From Nonlabens ulvanivorans (GTDB taxonomy: Bacteria > Bacteroidota > Bacteroidia > Flavobacteriales > Flavobacteriaceae), in contig NZ_BBMK01000008.1 of the NCBI RefSeq assembly GCF_000755285.1, forward strand, positions 1 to 64,000: a stretch of DNA of 64,000 nt. The letters are read 5' to 3'. Each line of letters begins with the position of its first letter. The first letter of the stretch is position 1. A program made the position numbers and the translations under genes. This document shows positions 49,278 through 59,906 of the stretch, piece by piece. A model generated the notes under the pieces. It had not been told where the DNA came from and did not search any database. It worked only from the letters and a program-made list of their open reading frames with translations.

Positions 49278-49300
49278 ATATCGTTAAAATTCTAAGAAAA

Positions 49301-49552
49301 TTACTTCTTGAATTTTGCATATTTAGTTTTGAACTTGTCAATACGACCAGCTGTATCTAAAAGTTTAGTCTCTCCAGTATAGAATGGATGAGAAGTACGA
49401 GAGATTTCCAATTTAATAAGTGGATACTCGTTACCTTCAAACTCAATCGTTTCCTTAGTAGGAGCTGTCGATTTAGTTAAAAATATTTGTTCGTTAGACA
49501 TGTCTTTAAAAGCTACTAGTCTATAATCTTCTGGGTGAATTCCTTTTTGCAT
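49301..49552 (-). CDS. rpmE2: 50S ribosomal protein L31 type B
   Basis: 83 aa from ATG 49552 ([20 protein letters not shown]), which removes a 10-residue extension that would overlap the promoter box. [25 protein letters not shown] and the basic tail [15 protein letters not shown] are L31B. It lacks the zinc-binding Cys set, as type B (zinc-independent) forms do. It is monocistronic with its own promoter and terminator. Confidence 0.96.
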   Translation of the reverse strand: MQKGIHPEDYRLVAFKDMSNEQIFLTKSTAPTKETIEFEGNEYPLIKLEISRTSHPFYTGETKLLDTAGRIDKFKTKYAKFKK

Positions 49553-49579
49553 GATCTTAATCTTATTCTTTTGCGGCTG

Positions 49580-49587
49580 CAAATTTA
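49580..49587 (-). promoter_or_regulatory. -7 box TAAATTTG of rpmE2
   Basis: Exact TAnnTTTG match 27 bp before ATG 49552; supports that start. Confidence 0.45.
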
Positions 49588-49666
49588 ATCATTATAATTA
49601 AATCTACAAATAGATTGCTTAAATATATCTGTGCAATTTATAGCTTTCGGGCGTAATGCAAACCAT

Positions 49667-49674
49667 TATATTTG
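49667..49674 (+). promoter_or_regulatory. -7 box TATATTTG of the DUF4199-like gene
   Basis: Exact TAnnTTTG match 23 bp before the TTG start at 49698. Confidence 0.4.
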
Positions 49675-49697
49675 TATTTCTTAAAAAAAAGAACATT

Positions 49698-50194
49698 TTG
49701 GATCAAATAGTAAAGAAAAACTCCTTCATCATAGGTGTTATAGGTGCCATCGCAAATCTTGCTCTGGTTGTTTATATATGGCAAAATCAGGCTTTTAGCA
49801 GTGTAGGCTAGGTATTATTATGATGATATTGCCCATACCCTTTGGAATTGCTGCACAATGGTGGAGCAAGTCTAGTCTCAACAGTTACTTATCCTTAAAG
49901 CAAGGTGTGCTCGCTTTTTTCTTGTGTATGCTTGTCATTTTTCTAGTAGATTTTATCGCAAACTACCTTATCTATGTACAAATTGATCCAGGCGCACAAG
50001 CCATTGCAGAAAAGGCAACTGAAGAATTTGCTCAAAAAAATGAAAATGCTCTTGCAAATCAAGATGTTTTTAAAAAACCCGTTTATAGTCTAGGCAGCTA
50101 CTTCACTGGCTTTATTTCTAAACTATTGTTTTACACCATTTTTGGAATCTTATCAGCTTTGATTTTCAGAAAAGAAGCTCCACAGCAAGCTTAA
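49698..50194 (+). CDS. DUF4199-like membrane protein (one frameshift)
   Basis: 165 aa after repair. One C is missing near 49808 (repaired SSVGLGIIMMILPIPFG), joining a TTG-start N-terminal helix (SFIIGVIGAIANLALVVYIW) to three further transmembrane segments. The order TM - TM - soluble Ala/Glu linker (QAIAEKATEEFAQKNENA) - TM and its position directly before a dolichol-phosphate-type glycosyltransferase are typical of DUF4199 proteins. Function unknown, probably linked to the glycosyltransferase. Confidence 0.75.
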
Positions 50195-50222
50195 TTTTCA
50201 TATTTATAATAGAACTCGTTGC

Positions 50223-51173
50223 ATGAATTTATCCATTGTCATACCGTTGTTAAATGAGGAAGAATCTCTTCCAGAATTACACGCTTGGATCCTACGCGTT
50301 ATGGAGACCATGGACATCAGCTATGAGATTATTTTTATAGATGATGGTAGTACAGATGGCAGTTGGAATGTTTTGGATACGCTTTCGCATAAGCATGCCA
50401 CCACACATACCATAAAATTTCTAAGTAATTATGGGAAATCACAAGCCTTACATGCCGGTTTTCATAAAGCCCAAGGTGAGGTCGTGATTACTATGGATGC
50501 AGACTTGCAAGACAGTCCAGATGAGATTCCTGAGTTATACCACATGATCGCCGACCAAAATCATGATCTGGTAAGCGGCTGGAAGAAAAAAAGGTATGAT
50601 AGCGTTATTGCAAAAAATTTACCTAGTAAACTATTCAATTGGGCAGCGCGTAAAACTAGCGGCGTACAATTAAATGATTTTAACTGTGGTTTAAAAGCAT
50701 ATAAAGCAACGGTTATTAAAAATATAGATGTTCACGGCGAGATGCATCGCTATATACCTGTGCTGGCCAAAAATGCTGGTTTTAGCGACATCGCTCAAAA
50801 AGAAGTGATCCATCAAGCTAGAAAATATGGAACGACTAAATTTGGTTATGAACGTTTCATTAATGGTTTTTTAGATTTGATTACCATTGCTTTTATATCA
50901 AAATACGGTAAACGACCTATGCACCTTTTCGGCGCACTAGGTGTTATTATGTTTATGCTAGGTTTTCTAACCGCTGGTTATGTAGGGTTTTCAAAACTTT
51001 ATAAAATGGCCAATGATATTCCTTATGGATTAGTCACCGATAATCCGTGGTTCTTTATTGCACTAACCACCATGCTACTAGGCGTTTTATTCTTTATCGC
51101 TGGTTTTCTAGGAGAATTAATTCTTAGAAACGGAAATCAAGTGAACCGTTACCGCATTGAAAAGGAAGTTTAA
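50223..51173 (+). CDS. family 2 glycosyltransferase, polyprenyl-phosphate type
   Basis: 316 aa. A GT-A domain (residues about 1-215) has VIPLLNEEESLPEL, FIDDGSTDGSW, the metal-binding MDADLQDSPDEIP and NDFNCGLKAYK. Two C-terminal transmembrane helices (about 232-255 and 272-297) anchor it. This is the DPM1/GtrB layout, which loads a sugar on undecaprenyl phosphate for envelope glycans. A degenerate palindrome at 50381-50394 encodes TLSHKH. Confidence 0.9.
   Translation: MNLSIVIPLLNEEESLPELHAWILRVMETMDISYEIIFIDDGSTDGSWNVLDTLSHKHATTHTIKFLSNYGKSQALHAGFHKAQGEVVITMDADLQDSPDEIPELYHMIADQNHDLVSGWKKKRYDSVIAKNLPSKLFNWAARKTSGVQLNDFNCGLKAYKATVIKNIDVHGEMHRYIPVLAKNAGFSDIAQKEVIHQARKYGTTKFGYERFINGFLDLITIAFISKYGKRPMHLFGALGVIMFMLGFLTAGYVGFSKLYKMANDIPYGLVTDNPWFFIALTTMLLGVLFFIAGFLGELILRNGNQVNRYRIEKEV
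50381..50394. repeat. palindrome variant GCTTTCGCATAAGC
   Basis: Two mismatches from consensus inside the glycosyltransferase gene. Confidence 0.6.
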
Positions 51174-51287
51174 AATTTAGGCGGCAACATCATTAAGTCA
51201 TCAACACTTTAAACTACCTATTAAATAGGAATGTCCTGTATTGCTGGACACACAAATCAAACCTGCCTACGACCTACTATTTTCTGT

Positions 51288-51295
51288 TATCTTTG
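51288..51295 (+). promoter_or_regulatory. -7 box TATCTTTG of the phosphosugar mutase
   Basis: Exact TAnnTTTG match 23 bp before ATG 51319, which rules out the upstream TTG at 51241 as the start. Confidence 0.5.
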
Positions 51296-51318
51296 TAATT
51301 CATTCATACGTTATAAAA

Positions 51319-53031
51319 ATGGATAAAGAAGCTATTCTTAAAAATGCTCAATCATGGACACAAGCGCCATTTGATACCGATACAATTACAAAAACCCTTG
51401 CTTTAATAAGCGCAAATAACGCCGATTTTCAAGAATCTTTCTATAAAGATTTAGAATTTGGAACTGGTGGTATGCGTGGTATTATGGGTGTTGGGACTAA
51501 TCGTATCAATAAATATACTTTAGGTAAAAACACACAAGGACTTTCTCAATATTTAAAAGAGACCTTTAAAGATGAACAAATTAAAGTAGCTATCGCCTTT
51601 GATTGTCGTCATAATTCTAAAGAACTAGCACAAGTAGTGGCAGACGTTTTTAGTGCAAATGGTATACATGTTTACCTCTTTGAAGACCTGCGCCCTACTC
51701 CATTACTATCCTATACCGTAAAAGCCAAAGATTGCCATGCTGGTATTGTGCTTACTGCCAGTCATAATCCGCCAGAGTATAATGGTTATAAAGTATACTG
51801 GCAAGATGGCGGACAGTTAGTACCACCACAAGATAAAGCTATACTAGACCTTATCGCTTCTCTCCATTTTGAAGATATTAATTTTAATGGTAATCCAGAT
51901 CTAATTGAATTATTAACGCCTGAGGATGATAACGCATTCATCGTGGACAGTATCAAAGCTGGTAAAATTGCTGGTGATGTAGATCGCTCTCGATTAAAAA
52001 TAGTTTTTACGAGTTTACATGGTACGAGTATCACATTGATTCCAGAGACTTTAAAAAGAGCTGGTTATACAGATTTGCACGTCGTTAAAGAACAAGCGAT
52101 TCCTGATGGTAATTTCCCAACGGTAGCATCTCCTAATCCAGAAGAACCAGAAGCTCTTAAAATGGCTGTAGAACTGGCAGATAAAATTCATGCAGACATT
52201 GTTATAGGTACAGATCCAGACAGTGATCGTCTAGGTGTTGCTGTACGAGATAATGATGGTAAAATGGTATTGCTTAATGGTAATCAAACCATGATTGCCA
52301 TGACAGACTTTCTTTTACAACAATCAGATTTAAAAAACGCAACGCAACCATTCATAGGCTCTACCATTGTATCAACACCTATGATGCATGATCTAGCGAT
52401 GGCTTATCAGGTGGAATGCAAAGAAGGATTGACCGGATTTAAGTGGATCGCAAAGATGATTAAAGACCATCCTCAACAAGACTTTATTGGTGGTGGCGAG
52501 GAAAGCTTTGGCTACATGGTTGGTGACTTTGTACGTGATAAAGATGCGGTTACTGCAGCTTTGTTAGCTTGTGAGATGTACGCTTACGCGAAAGCGAACT
52601 CATCCACAACCTATCAAGAACTATTAAAACTTTACGTAAAACACGGCTGTTATCAAGAAAGACTCGTGTCTCTAGTCAAAAAAGGAATCTCGGGAGCTCA
52701 AGAAATCAAACAAATGATGATTGACCTGCGAGAAAACACACCAAAACAAATTGCAGGACAAGATGTCATTATTGTAGAAGACTATGCTGCGAGTACTAGA
52801 ATTAACAAGGATTTGAATAAAACAGAAGCACTAGAAGTTCCTAAATCTAACGTTCTCATCTTTTATCTAGCAGATGGCTCAAAGATTGCAGCGAGACCTA
52901 GTGGAACTGAACCTAAAATTAAGTTCTACATCAGCGTTAAAGCACCACTAGATGATGTTGCTAATTATCCTGCAGTGCAAGAACGACTTAACGAAAAAAT
53001 TAACGGCATTCTAGCCGATTTTGATATTTAA
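51319..53031 (+). CDS. phosphoglucomutase/phosphomannomutase family enzyme
   Basis: 570 aa from ATG 51319. Phosphoserine loop TASHNPPEYNGYKVYW, metal loop GTDPDSDRLGVAV, sugar loop GGEESFGYMVGD and phosphate-binding RPSGTEPKIKFY are all present. The length matches the PGM2-like subgroup that also takes ribose phosphates. A palindrome variant (52581-52596) encodes YAYAKAN. The ABC exporter starts 3 bp after its stop. Confidence 0.94.
   Translation: MDKEAILKNAQSWTQAPFDTDTITKTLALISANNADFQESFYKDLEFGTGGMRGIMGVGTNRINKYTLGKNTQGLSQYLKETFKDEQIKVAIAFDCRHNSKELAQVVADVFSANGIHVYLFEDLRPTPLLSYTVKAKDCHAGIVLTASHNPPEYNGYKVYWQDGGQLVPPQDKAILDLIASLHFEDINFNGNPDLIELLTPEDDNAFIVDSIKAGKIAGDVDRSRLKIVFTSLHGTSITLIPETLKRAGYTDLHVVKEQAIPDGNFPTVASPNPEEPEALKMAVELADKIHADIVIGTDPDSDRLGVAVRDNDGKMVLLNGNQTMIAMTDFLLQQSDLKNATQPFIGSTIVSTPMMHDLAMAYQVECKEGLTGFKWIAKMIKDHPQQDFIGGGEESFGYMVGDFVRDKDAVTAALLACEMYAYAKANSSTTYQELLKLYVKHGCYQERLVSLVKKGISGAQEIKQMMIDLRENTPKQIAGQDVIIVEDYAASTRINKDLNKTEALEVPKSNVLIFYLADGSKIAARPSGTEPKIKFYISVKAPLDDVANYPAVQERLNEKINGILADFDI
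52581..52596. repeat. palindrome variant CGCTTACGCGAAAGCG
   Basis: One mismatch from consensus in the phosphosugar mutase gene; read as AYAKA. Confidence 0.8.
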
Positions 53032-53034
53032 TTA

Positions 53035-54855
53035 ATGAATTATTTCAAAGAGATTCTTGGGTATGCAAAGCCTTATAAAAAATGGGCGGTACTCAATATC
53101 ATAAGTAATGTACTCTTTGCATTTTTTAGTACGTTATCATTTGTTTCCCTAATGCCTGTTTTGCAGGTATTATTTCAAGAAACTGAAGAAGTTTATAACA
53201 AACCTGTCTGGACTGATTTTACAAAAACAAAAGAGTTTGTAGAAGGCTATGTCAATTACTACGTATCTGAAGTTGCAAAAAACGATCAAGAACAAGCGTT
53301 AATTTTAATGATTGCATTGGTTGTGAGTTTATTCTTTTTAAAGAATGTTTTTGGTTATCTAGGAATGTATTTCCTAACCTTTTTCAGAACCGGAATCATG
53401 AAGGACTTACGTGATGATTTGTACAAGAAAATAGTGAATCTTCCCGTTTCTTATTTCTCTGAAAAACGTAAAGGTGATGTGATTTCTCGCGCCACGACAG
53501 ATGTGATTGAGATTCAAAGTAGTTTTCTGTCGATACTAGAGTTAATCGTTAAAGAACCGCTCAATATCATTTTTGCACTTGCCGCAATGTTGATGTTTAG
53601 CCCTAAACTGACCTTATTTGTATTAGTGTTTATTCCAATTAGTGGTTATATCATATCGCTCATAGGTAAACGATTAAAAAGTAAATCAGAACGTGTACAA
53701 AAGGAACAAGGTGCTGTTCTTTCTCAACTAGAAGAAACACTTGGTGGACTTAAAGTCATTAAAGGTTTCAATGCCGAAGAACGCATGCAGGATAGCTTTG
53801 AGAAAACCACAAGCAGATTCCGTAGGTTTACCAACAGCCTTGATAAACGTAAAAGTTTTGCCAGCCCAGTAAGTGAAGTTTTAGGTATTGCGGTCATAGG
53901 TGTTTTATTATGGTTTGGTGGACGTATGGTTTTAGTAGATGGTACCATCGCTGGATCTACCTTTATTACTTTTATGGGATTAGCTTATGCCATTCTTACA
54001 CCAGCAAAAGCACTTTCTAAAGCTAGTTATGGTGTCAAAAAAGGGAATGCCGCAGCAGAACGTGTTCTTCAAATTTTACATACTGAAAACACCATCGTTG
54101 ATCCTTCTAACCCTATAAATATTGATAGCTTTAAGCAAGGCATTGATATCAACAATGTCACATTTGCTTATGAAGATGAAAACGTTTTAAAGAACTTTTC
54201 TCTTCATATACCTAAAGGAAAAAGTGTGGCTCTAGTAGGACAAAGTGGTTCGGGTAAGAGTACAATTGCAAATCTACTCACTCGATTCTACGACGTGCAA
54301 GAAGGTACTATCTCCATGGATGGGCACGATATAAAAGATTTAAGTCTTAAAAGCTTACGCAATCAAATGGCATTGGTAACACAAGATTCTATCTTATTCA
54401 ATGATACGATTGCTATTAACGTGGCTTTAGCCAATAAAAACGCGAGTGATGAAGAAGTCATTAACGCTCTTAAAATTGCTAATGCCTGGGAATTTGTAAA
54501 AGATCTTCCTGATGGGATCCATACGAACATAGGTGATAGTGGTGGAAAACTAAGTGGTGGACAGAAACAAAGACTTTCCATAGCTCGAGCGGTGCTTAAA
54601 AACGCTCCTATCCTAGTACTTGATGAAGCGACAAGCGCACTAGATACAGAAAGTGAACGACTGGTGCAAGATGCTCTAGAAAAAGTGATGAAAAACAGAA
54701 CTTCTATAGTGATTGCACACAGACTGTCTACCATTCAAAATGCGGACAACATTGTAGTCATGAATAAAGGTGAAATTGCCGAGCAAGGCACACATGCCGA
54801 ATTGATTGAAATGAAAGGTTTGTATAACGGTCTGGTTGGCATGCAGAGTTTGTAG
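53035..54855 (+). CDS. MsbA-like ABC exporter (fused permease and ATPase)
   Basis: 606 aa. Six transmembrane helices (residues about 15-320) precede an ATPase with Walker A LVGQSGSGKSTI, Q-loop LVTQDSILFND, signature KLSGGQKQRLSIARAVL, Walker B ILVLDEATSALD and switch AHRLST. It resembles lipid flippases and multidrug exporters; with lpx genes elsewhere it could be MsbA, but this is not proven. A terminator follows at 54889. Confidence 0.9.
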   Translation: MNYFKEILGYAKPYKKWAVLNIISNVLFAFFSTLSFVSLMPVLQVLFQETEEVYNKPVWTDFTKTKEFVEGYVNYYVSEVAKNDQEQALILMIALVVSLFFLKNVFGYLGMYFLTFFRTGIMKDLRDDLYKKIVNLPVSYFSEKRKGDVISRATTDVIEIQSSFLSILELIVKEPLNIIFALAAMLMFSPKLTLFVLVFIPISGYIISLIGKRLKSKSERVQKEQGAVLSQLEETLGGLKVIKGFNAEERMQDSFEKTTSRFRRFTNSLDKRKSFASPVSEVLGIAVIGVLLWFGGRMVLVDGTIAGSTFITFMGLAYAILTPAKALSKASYGVKKGNAAAERVLQILHTENTIVDPSNPINIDSFKQGIDINNVTFAYEDENVLKNFSLHIPKGKSVALVGQSGSGKSTIANLLTRFYDVQEGTISMDGHDIKDLSLKSLRNQMALVTQDSILFNDTIAINVALANKNASDEEVINALKIANAWEFVKDLPDGIHTNIGDSGGKLSGGQKQRLSIARAVLKNAPILVLDEATSALDTESERLVQDALEKVMKNRTSIVIAHRLSTIQNADNIVVMNKGEIAEQGTHAELIEMKGLYNGLVGMQSL

Positions 54856-54888
54856 ATTCTAAAAACTACGGACATCTTAACAAGATAT

Positions 54889-54922
54889 AACCTCACTGGT
54901 ATTGAAAACCTGTGAGGTTTTT
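54889..54922 (+). terminator. terminator after the ABC exporter
   Basis: Stem AACCTCAC / GTGAGGTT followed by T5, 34 bp after the stop. Confidence 0.8.
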
Positions 54923-54940
54923 AAATAATAAATAGCTTTA

Positions 54941-56628
54941 ATGCCTTCATTAGAAAATTACTTTATTCCTTTTAAAACAGACGTTTCTGGAATTTCTATT
55001 CCGGAGAAGTTTACGTTTCCTATTTTCTATGAGCCACATGAGTTGTCCTTAATAGCAACTCGTGAATTGCAAGAATATTTAGAACAACCACAAGACTGGC
55101 GACACAACTTCTGGAATGAAAAAACAGGTGCTGGAGAAGCAGCAGGAAAAATGTTTGGTGTGCTCGTTGTTCAAAATGAAAAAGGAGAATTAGGTTATCT
55201 ATCTGCTTTTAGCGGTCAGATAGATGGAACTATGGATATAGATCCTTTTGTCCCAGCTGCTTATGTTGAGAACTTTGACAAAAGTTATTGTGATGGACAG
55301 TTTAAAGAATTTACAAAACTGAGCCATCAAGTTACCACTCTAGAGCAAACTCCAGAATACATTACCGCCTTAAATCATCTTCAAAAACTCAAAGATGAGG
55401 CATCAACTTTACTTGAAACACAACGCAAAAAACATAAGCTTCAGTCTCGAGAACTTAAGGCGCAACTTAGACTAAGCTCTAAAACGCTGAATGAACAAGA
55501 ATTAAAAAACCTTAAAGCTCTACAACACCAGCAGCATCTTAATCAAAAGTTTCTCTATCGCGAATACGAGATCTATTTACTAGAAAAACAGCAACCGTTT
55601 CAAGTTATCGTTGGTCAATATCAATCGCAAATGGAAGCGCTTACCCAACAACGCAGGCAACAATCCCTAGATTTACAAGATTGGATTTTTAAACAGTATG
55701 ATCTTCTAAATGCAAACGGCGAGCGCAAAAATGTCTTGGAGATTTTCAATGAGCTGAATTTAGGAGCGCCACCAGCATCTACTGGTGATTGTGCGGCACC
55801 TAAGCTATTGCAATACGCTTTTGCAAAGCGTTACAACCCATCGCTCTTGCAGAATTCTGGTGGGGGGGAAAATCATCTAAATCGCAAATCAGAAAGCACA
55901 AACAATTTTATCCTGCTTGCCGTAGTAAATGTGAACCCATATTAGGACACATGTTGCAAGGACTAGATGTAGAGGACAATCCACTACTAATCAATCCAGG
56001 ATTAAATAAAACGATGGAAGTGATCTATGAAGATGAGGCCATCATCATTGTGAATAAGCCAGAAGAGTTTTTATCTGTTCCCGGTAAAACCATAAAAGAC
56101 AGTGTTTATAGTAGACTTAAGGAGTTATATCCAGATGCGACTGGACCTATACTGGTTCATAGATTAGATATGTCTACATCTGGAATTTTAGTAGCTACTA
56201 AGAATCTAGAATACTATCATTTTATTCAAGAGCAGTTTATCAATCGTACGATTTCAAAAAGATATGTTGCATTACTCAGTGGAGTTTTAGAGAATAACGA
56301 AGGAATGATTGAATTACCATTGCGCGTAGATCTAGACAACAGACCTACTCAACTGGTGTGTTATGAATACGGTAAATCTGCTCGTACTAAATACCAAGTA
56401 CTAGAACGTAGAGAAAAAGAAACACTGGTTTACTTCTATCCGATTACCGGTCGCACACACCAATTGAGAGTTCACGCGGCACATGCTAGTGGATTAAATG
56501 CACCTATTGTGGGCGATGATCTTTATGGAACGGCGACGAATCGATTACATTTACATGCCGAGTTTATAAAATTTATTCATCCCATAACTCATAAAGCGGT
56601 TTCTTTTAAAGCACCAGCACCTTTCTAA
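54941..56628 (+). CDS. RluA-family pseudouridine synthase with long N-terminal region (one frameshift)
   Basis: About 562 aa after repair. Residues 1-320 are an N-terminal region with a Gln-rich coiled coil (EYEIYLLEKQQPFQVIVG) ending in the conserved AEFWWGK...RKHKQFYPACRSKC cluster. The RluA catalytic domain follows, with the Asp in VHRLDMSTSG and PITGRTHQLRVHAAH. One C is missing near 55844 (repaired NPSPLAEFWW). A G7 run at 55862-55868 adds one glycine relative to WWGK and is probably G4. RNA target unknown. Confidence 0.87.
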
Positions 56629-56630
56629 AT

Positions 56631-57580
56631 ATGTCTTTCACCTTACTCTCATCACCACTACAAGGCTTTACAGAATTCCGTTTTAGGAATGCGGTTCACA
56701 AATATTTTGGCGGTATCGACACTTTTTATGCGCCATACATCCGATTCAATAACAAGCCCGAAATAAGTAGTAAATACCAACGTGATTTACAATTAGAAAA
56801 CAATATTGTTCCAGAATTGATACCGCAAGTCATGACTAATAGTGCCGACGAGTTTATCATAGCTGTTAAATATATTAGGTCATTGGGTTATAAGGAATTG
56901 AATTGGAACCTAGGCTGTCCTTATCCTATGGTAACTAAAAAAGGTATGGGAAGTGGTTTGATTTGTGAACCATCTAAAATTGATGAAATACTAGATCGAG
57001 TGCATACCGAGACTGATGTGATTGTTTCTATGAAAATGAGAATGGGCTATCTAGAACCTACTGAAATACTGGACACCTTTCCTATTCTAGAAAAATATCC
57101 TATTAAAAGTATTGCGATTCACGCACGTATAGGTAAGCAACTATATAAAGGTGGCGTGGATTTAGAATCGTTCCAGCGTTGTCTGGACACTTCTAAACAC
57201 AAGTTGTATTACAATGGTGACATTACCACAGTTGCTGGTTTTAGAAAAATGCAAGAACAATTCCCTACCATAGACACTGGATGCTAGGTCGTGGTCTCAT
57301 AGCAGATCCTTTTTTACCGAGTATGATTAAGGCTGATACGGAAATCTATCCTGAGAACCGTTGGGAAATCTTCCGTGAATTTCACGACACCATTTATCAA
57401 GAATATGATGCTTTCCTGCAAGGACCAACGCCCATCAAGATGAAAATGCAAGGTTTCTGGGAATACTGGTCACAAACCTTTCCTAATCCGCAAAAGGCTT
57501 TCAAGGCCATTAAAAAAGCAAATAATCCACGAGCTTATAATCAAGCGGTGAATGATAATTTGAAGACGGTAAATAAATAG
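56631..57580 (+). CDS. tRNA-dihydrouridine synthase (one frameshift)
   Basis: 316 aa FMN enzyme. SPLQGFTEFRFRN, QVMTNSADEF, NWNLGCPYPMVTKKGMGSGL with the catalytic Cys, IHARIGKQLYKG and YYNGDITT are present. One T is missing near 57277; repaired, the FMN-phosphate segment reads TWMLGRGLIADPF. DusC-like by overall pattern; the tRNA position modified is not certain. It starts 2 bp after the pseudouridine synthase, so two RNA-modifying enzymes are co-transcribed. Confidence 0.92.
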
Positions 57581-57589
57581 TTTGTATCA

Positions 57590-57605
57590 CGCTTCCGCGA
57601 AAGCG
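57590..57605. repeat. intergenic palindrome variant CGCTTCCGCGAAAGCG
   Basis: One mismatch; lies 14 bp before the promoter box of the radical SAM gene, 9 bp after the dus stop. Confidence 0.8.
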
Positions 57606-57619
57606 AAATCATAAAAACC

Positions 57620-57627
57620 TACCTTTG
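57620..57627 (+). promoter_or_regulatory. -7 box TACCTTTG of the radical SAM gene
   Basis: Exact TAnnTTTG match ending 11 bp before ATG 57639. Confidence 0.5.
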
Positions 57628-57638
57628 TAATCTACTAT

Positions 57639-59836
57639 ATGGAACAAAGAGATTTACTACTGATAACGCCGCCATTTACGCAACTGAATACACCGTATCC
57701 AGCGACGGCTTATATTAAAGGTTTCTTAAATACCAAAGATGTGAGTGCATTCCAGATGGATTTAGGTATAGAAGTAATTCTAGGGTTATTTTCTAAAAAT
57801 GGTATGCAATCCATGTTTGAAAAAGCATTTGATAATGGACGTATTACATCTCAAAATAGCCAACGTATTTATGCCTTGCAAGAACCCTATTTACAGGTAC
57901 TGGAGCCTGTAATTTCCTTTTTACAAGGTCATAATGAAACACTTGCAAGACAAATTTGCACCCATAACTACTTACCTAGAGCATCTCGATTTGAGCAACT
58001 AGATGATATGGAATGGGCTTTTGGGAATATGGGAATGCAGGATAAAGCCAAGCATCTCGCTACTTTATATTTAGAAGACCTATCAGATTTCATAAAGGAA
58101 TGTGTGGATGAAAATTTTGGATTCAGCCGTTATGCAGAACGTTTAGGAATGAGTGCCAATAGCTTTGATGAGATCTATGAGCATCTCGAGAGTGACCTTA
58201 CTCCTATTGATATAATCACACTAAATATTCTCGAAAAACGAATTAAAGAAGTACAACCAAAACTGGTTTGTTTATCTGTTCCATTTCCTGGAAATTTATA
58301 CAGTTCATTGAGATGTGGTCAGTATATCAAGAAGCATTATCCATATATTAAAATCGCCTTTGGTGGTGGATTTGCAAATACAGAACTGCGCTCTGTAACT
58401 GATGTGCGCGTGTTTGAATTCATAGACTACATCGCGCTAGATGATGGAGAATTACCGCTAGAATTAATTGTAAAAGATGTACTGGATCCAGATGAAGAAC
58501 GTGTTTTTAAACGCACCTTTATTTTAGAAAATGAGCAAGTCGTTTACAAAAATAACAGCACTACCAGCGATTATAAACAAAGTCAGGTAGGCACACCAGA
58601 TTATAGTGATTTACTACTGGATGAGTATATATCTGTCATAGAAATTGCAAACCCTATGCACAGTTTATGGAGCGATGGACGCTGGAATAAATTAACTATG
58701 GCGCACGGTTGTTACTGGGGGGAAAATGTACTTTTTGTGATGTTTCCTTAGATTATATCAAGCTCTATGAACCAGTTGCTGCCGGTATTTTAGTAGACCG
58801 TATGCAAGAGCTTATTGCTCAAACTGGAGAAAGCGGTTTTCATTTTGTAGATGAGGCGGCGCCACCAGCATTAATGCGCGCTGTAGCACTAGAGATTTTA
58901 AAAAGAAAACTATCCGTCACTTGGTGGACAAATATCAGGTTTGAGAAGAACTTCACACAAGATTTGTGTCATTTATTAAAAGCCAGTGGTTGTATAGCCG
59001 TTTCTGGTGGACTAGAAGTAGCGTCAGATCGTTTATTGAAATTGATTGATAAAGGAGTTACCGTTTCTCAAGTAGCTCAAGTCACCAGAAACTTAACCGA
59101 ATCTGGTATCATGGTACACGCTTACTTAATGTACGGTTATCCTACCCAAACGGTTCAAGAAACCGTGGACAGTCTGGAAATGGTGCGACAGCTGTTTGAA
59201 TTAGGAATTATTCAAAGTGGATACTGGCATCAATTTGCGCTTACAGCGCATAGTCCTGTAGGTCTGAATCCTGAGGAATTTGGTATTACACCGAAGTTGA
59301 ATCCTATATCATTTGCAAATAATGATGTGCAGTTTGATGATCCTACTGGAGTAAATCATGAGCAGTTTAGTTATGGATTGAAGAAATCTTTATTCAATTA
59401 TATGCACGGAATAGGTTTTGAGCTTGATTTACAAGACTGGTTTGACTTTAGAATTCCTCAAAGTCAAATTGATTCTCATTATATAGAAGACTGTCTAAAT
59501 CAAGATTCTTATCGTGTACCCAAGTCAAATCATAAGCTCGTATGGATAGGGAACTCTCCATTAGTAGGTTCTTCTAGGATTTTTAAAAAAGGTTTAGAAA
59601 TCAGTGCTTTAAAGCTTCAATTTCACCAAGCAATTGATTGGTTTGAGATTGAGCTTGAAGAATCAAGAGCAGACTGGTTAATGGACCAATTAGAAAAATC
59701 TACACCAGCAGCCAGCACAATGATGACTTATGGTGCCATGAAGAACAGCTATGAATCTCAATGGGAACAGTTTGATACCTTCTGGTTTTCAGAACCTATG
59801 GAAGAACTTAAGGCTAACGGGTTTTTAATCTTATAA
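57639..59836 (+). CDS. B12-binding radical SAM protein (one frameshift)
   Basis: 731 aa after repair. The N-terminal part has TPPFTQLNTPYPATAY and a cobalamin-binding-like domain (VCLSVPFPGNLYSSLR, IAFGGGFANTELR). The radical SAM core carries the cluster Cys set in HGCYWGKCTFCD, visible only after a G6 run (58717-58722) is reduced to G4. Then follow FVDEAAPPALMR, SGGLEVASDRLLKLIDKG and MYGYPTQT. The whole resembles B12-dependent radical SAM methylases or oxidoreductases. Substrate unknown; it has no RiPP precursor or partner nearby. Confidence 0.85.
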
Positions 59837-59870
59837 ATCACTCACTTAAAAGTTTTGACCCTATAAAACA

Positions 59871-59899
59871 TTGACATCAAAGTAGTTTTATGCTTACTT
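59871..59899 (+). promoter_or_regulatory. promoter with TTGACA and TTACTTTG
   Basis: TTGACA at 59871-59876, about 16 bp spacer, then TTACTTTG, one change from the -7 consensus, just before ATG 59907. Confidence 0.45.
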
Positions 59900-59906
59900 T
59901 GTGGCT

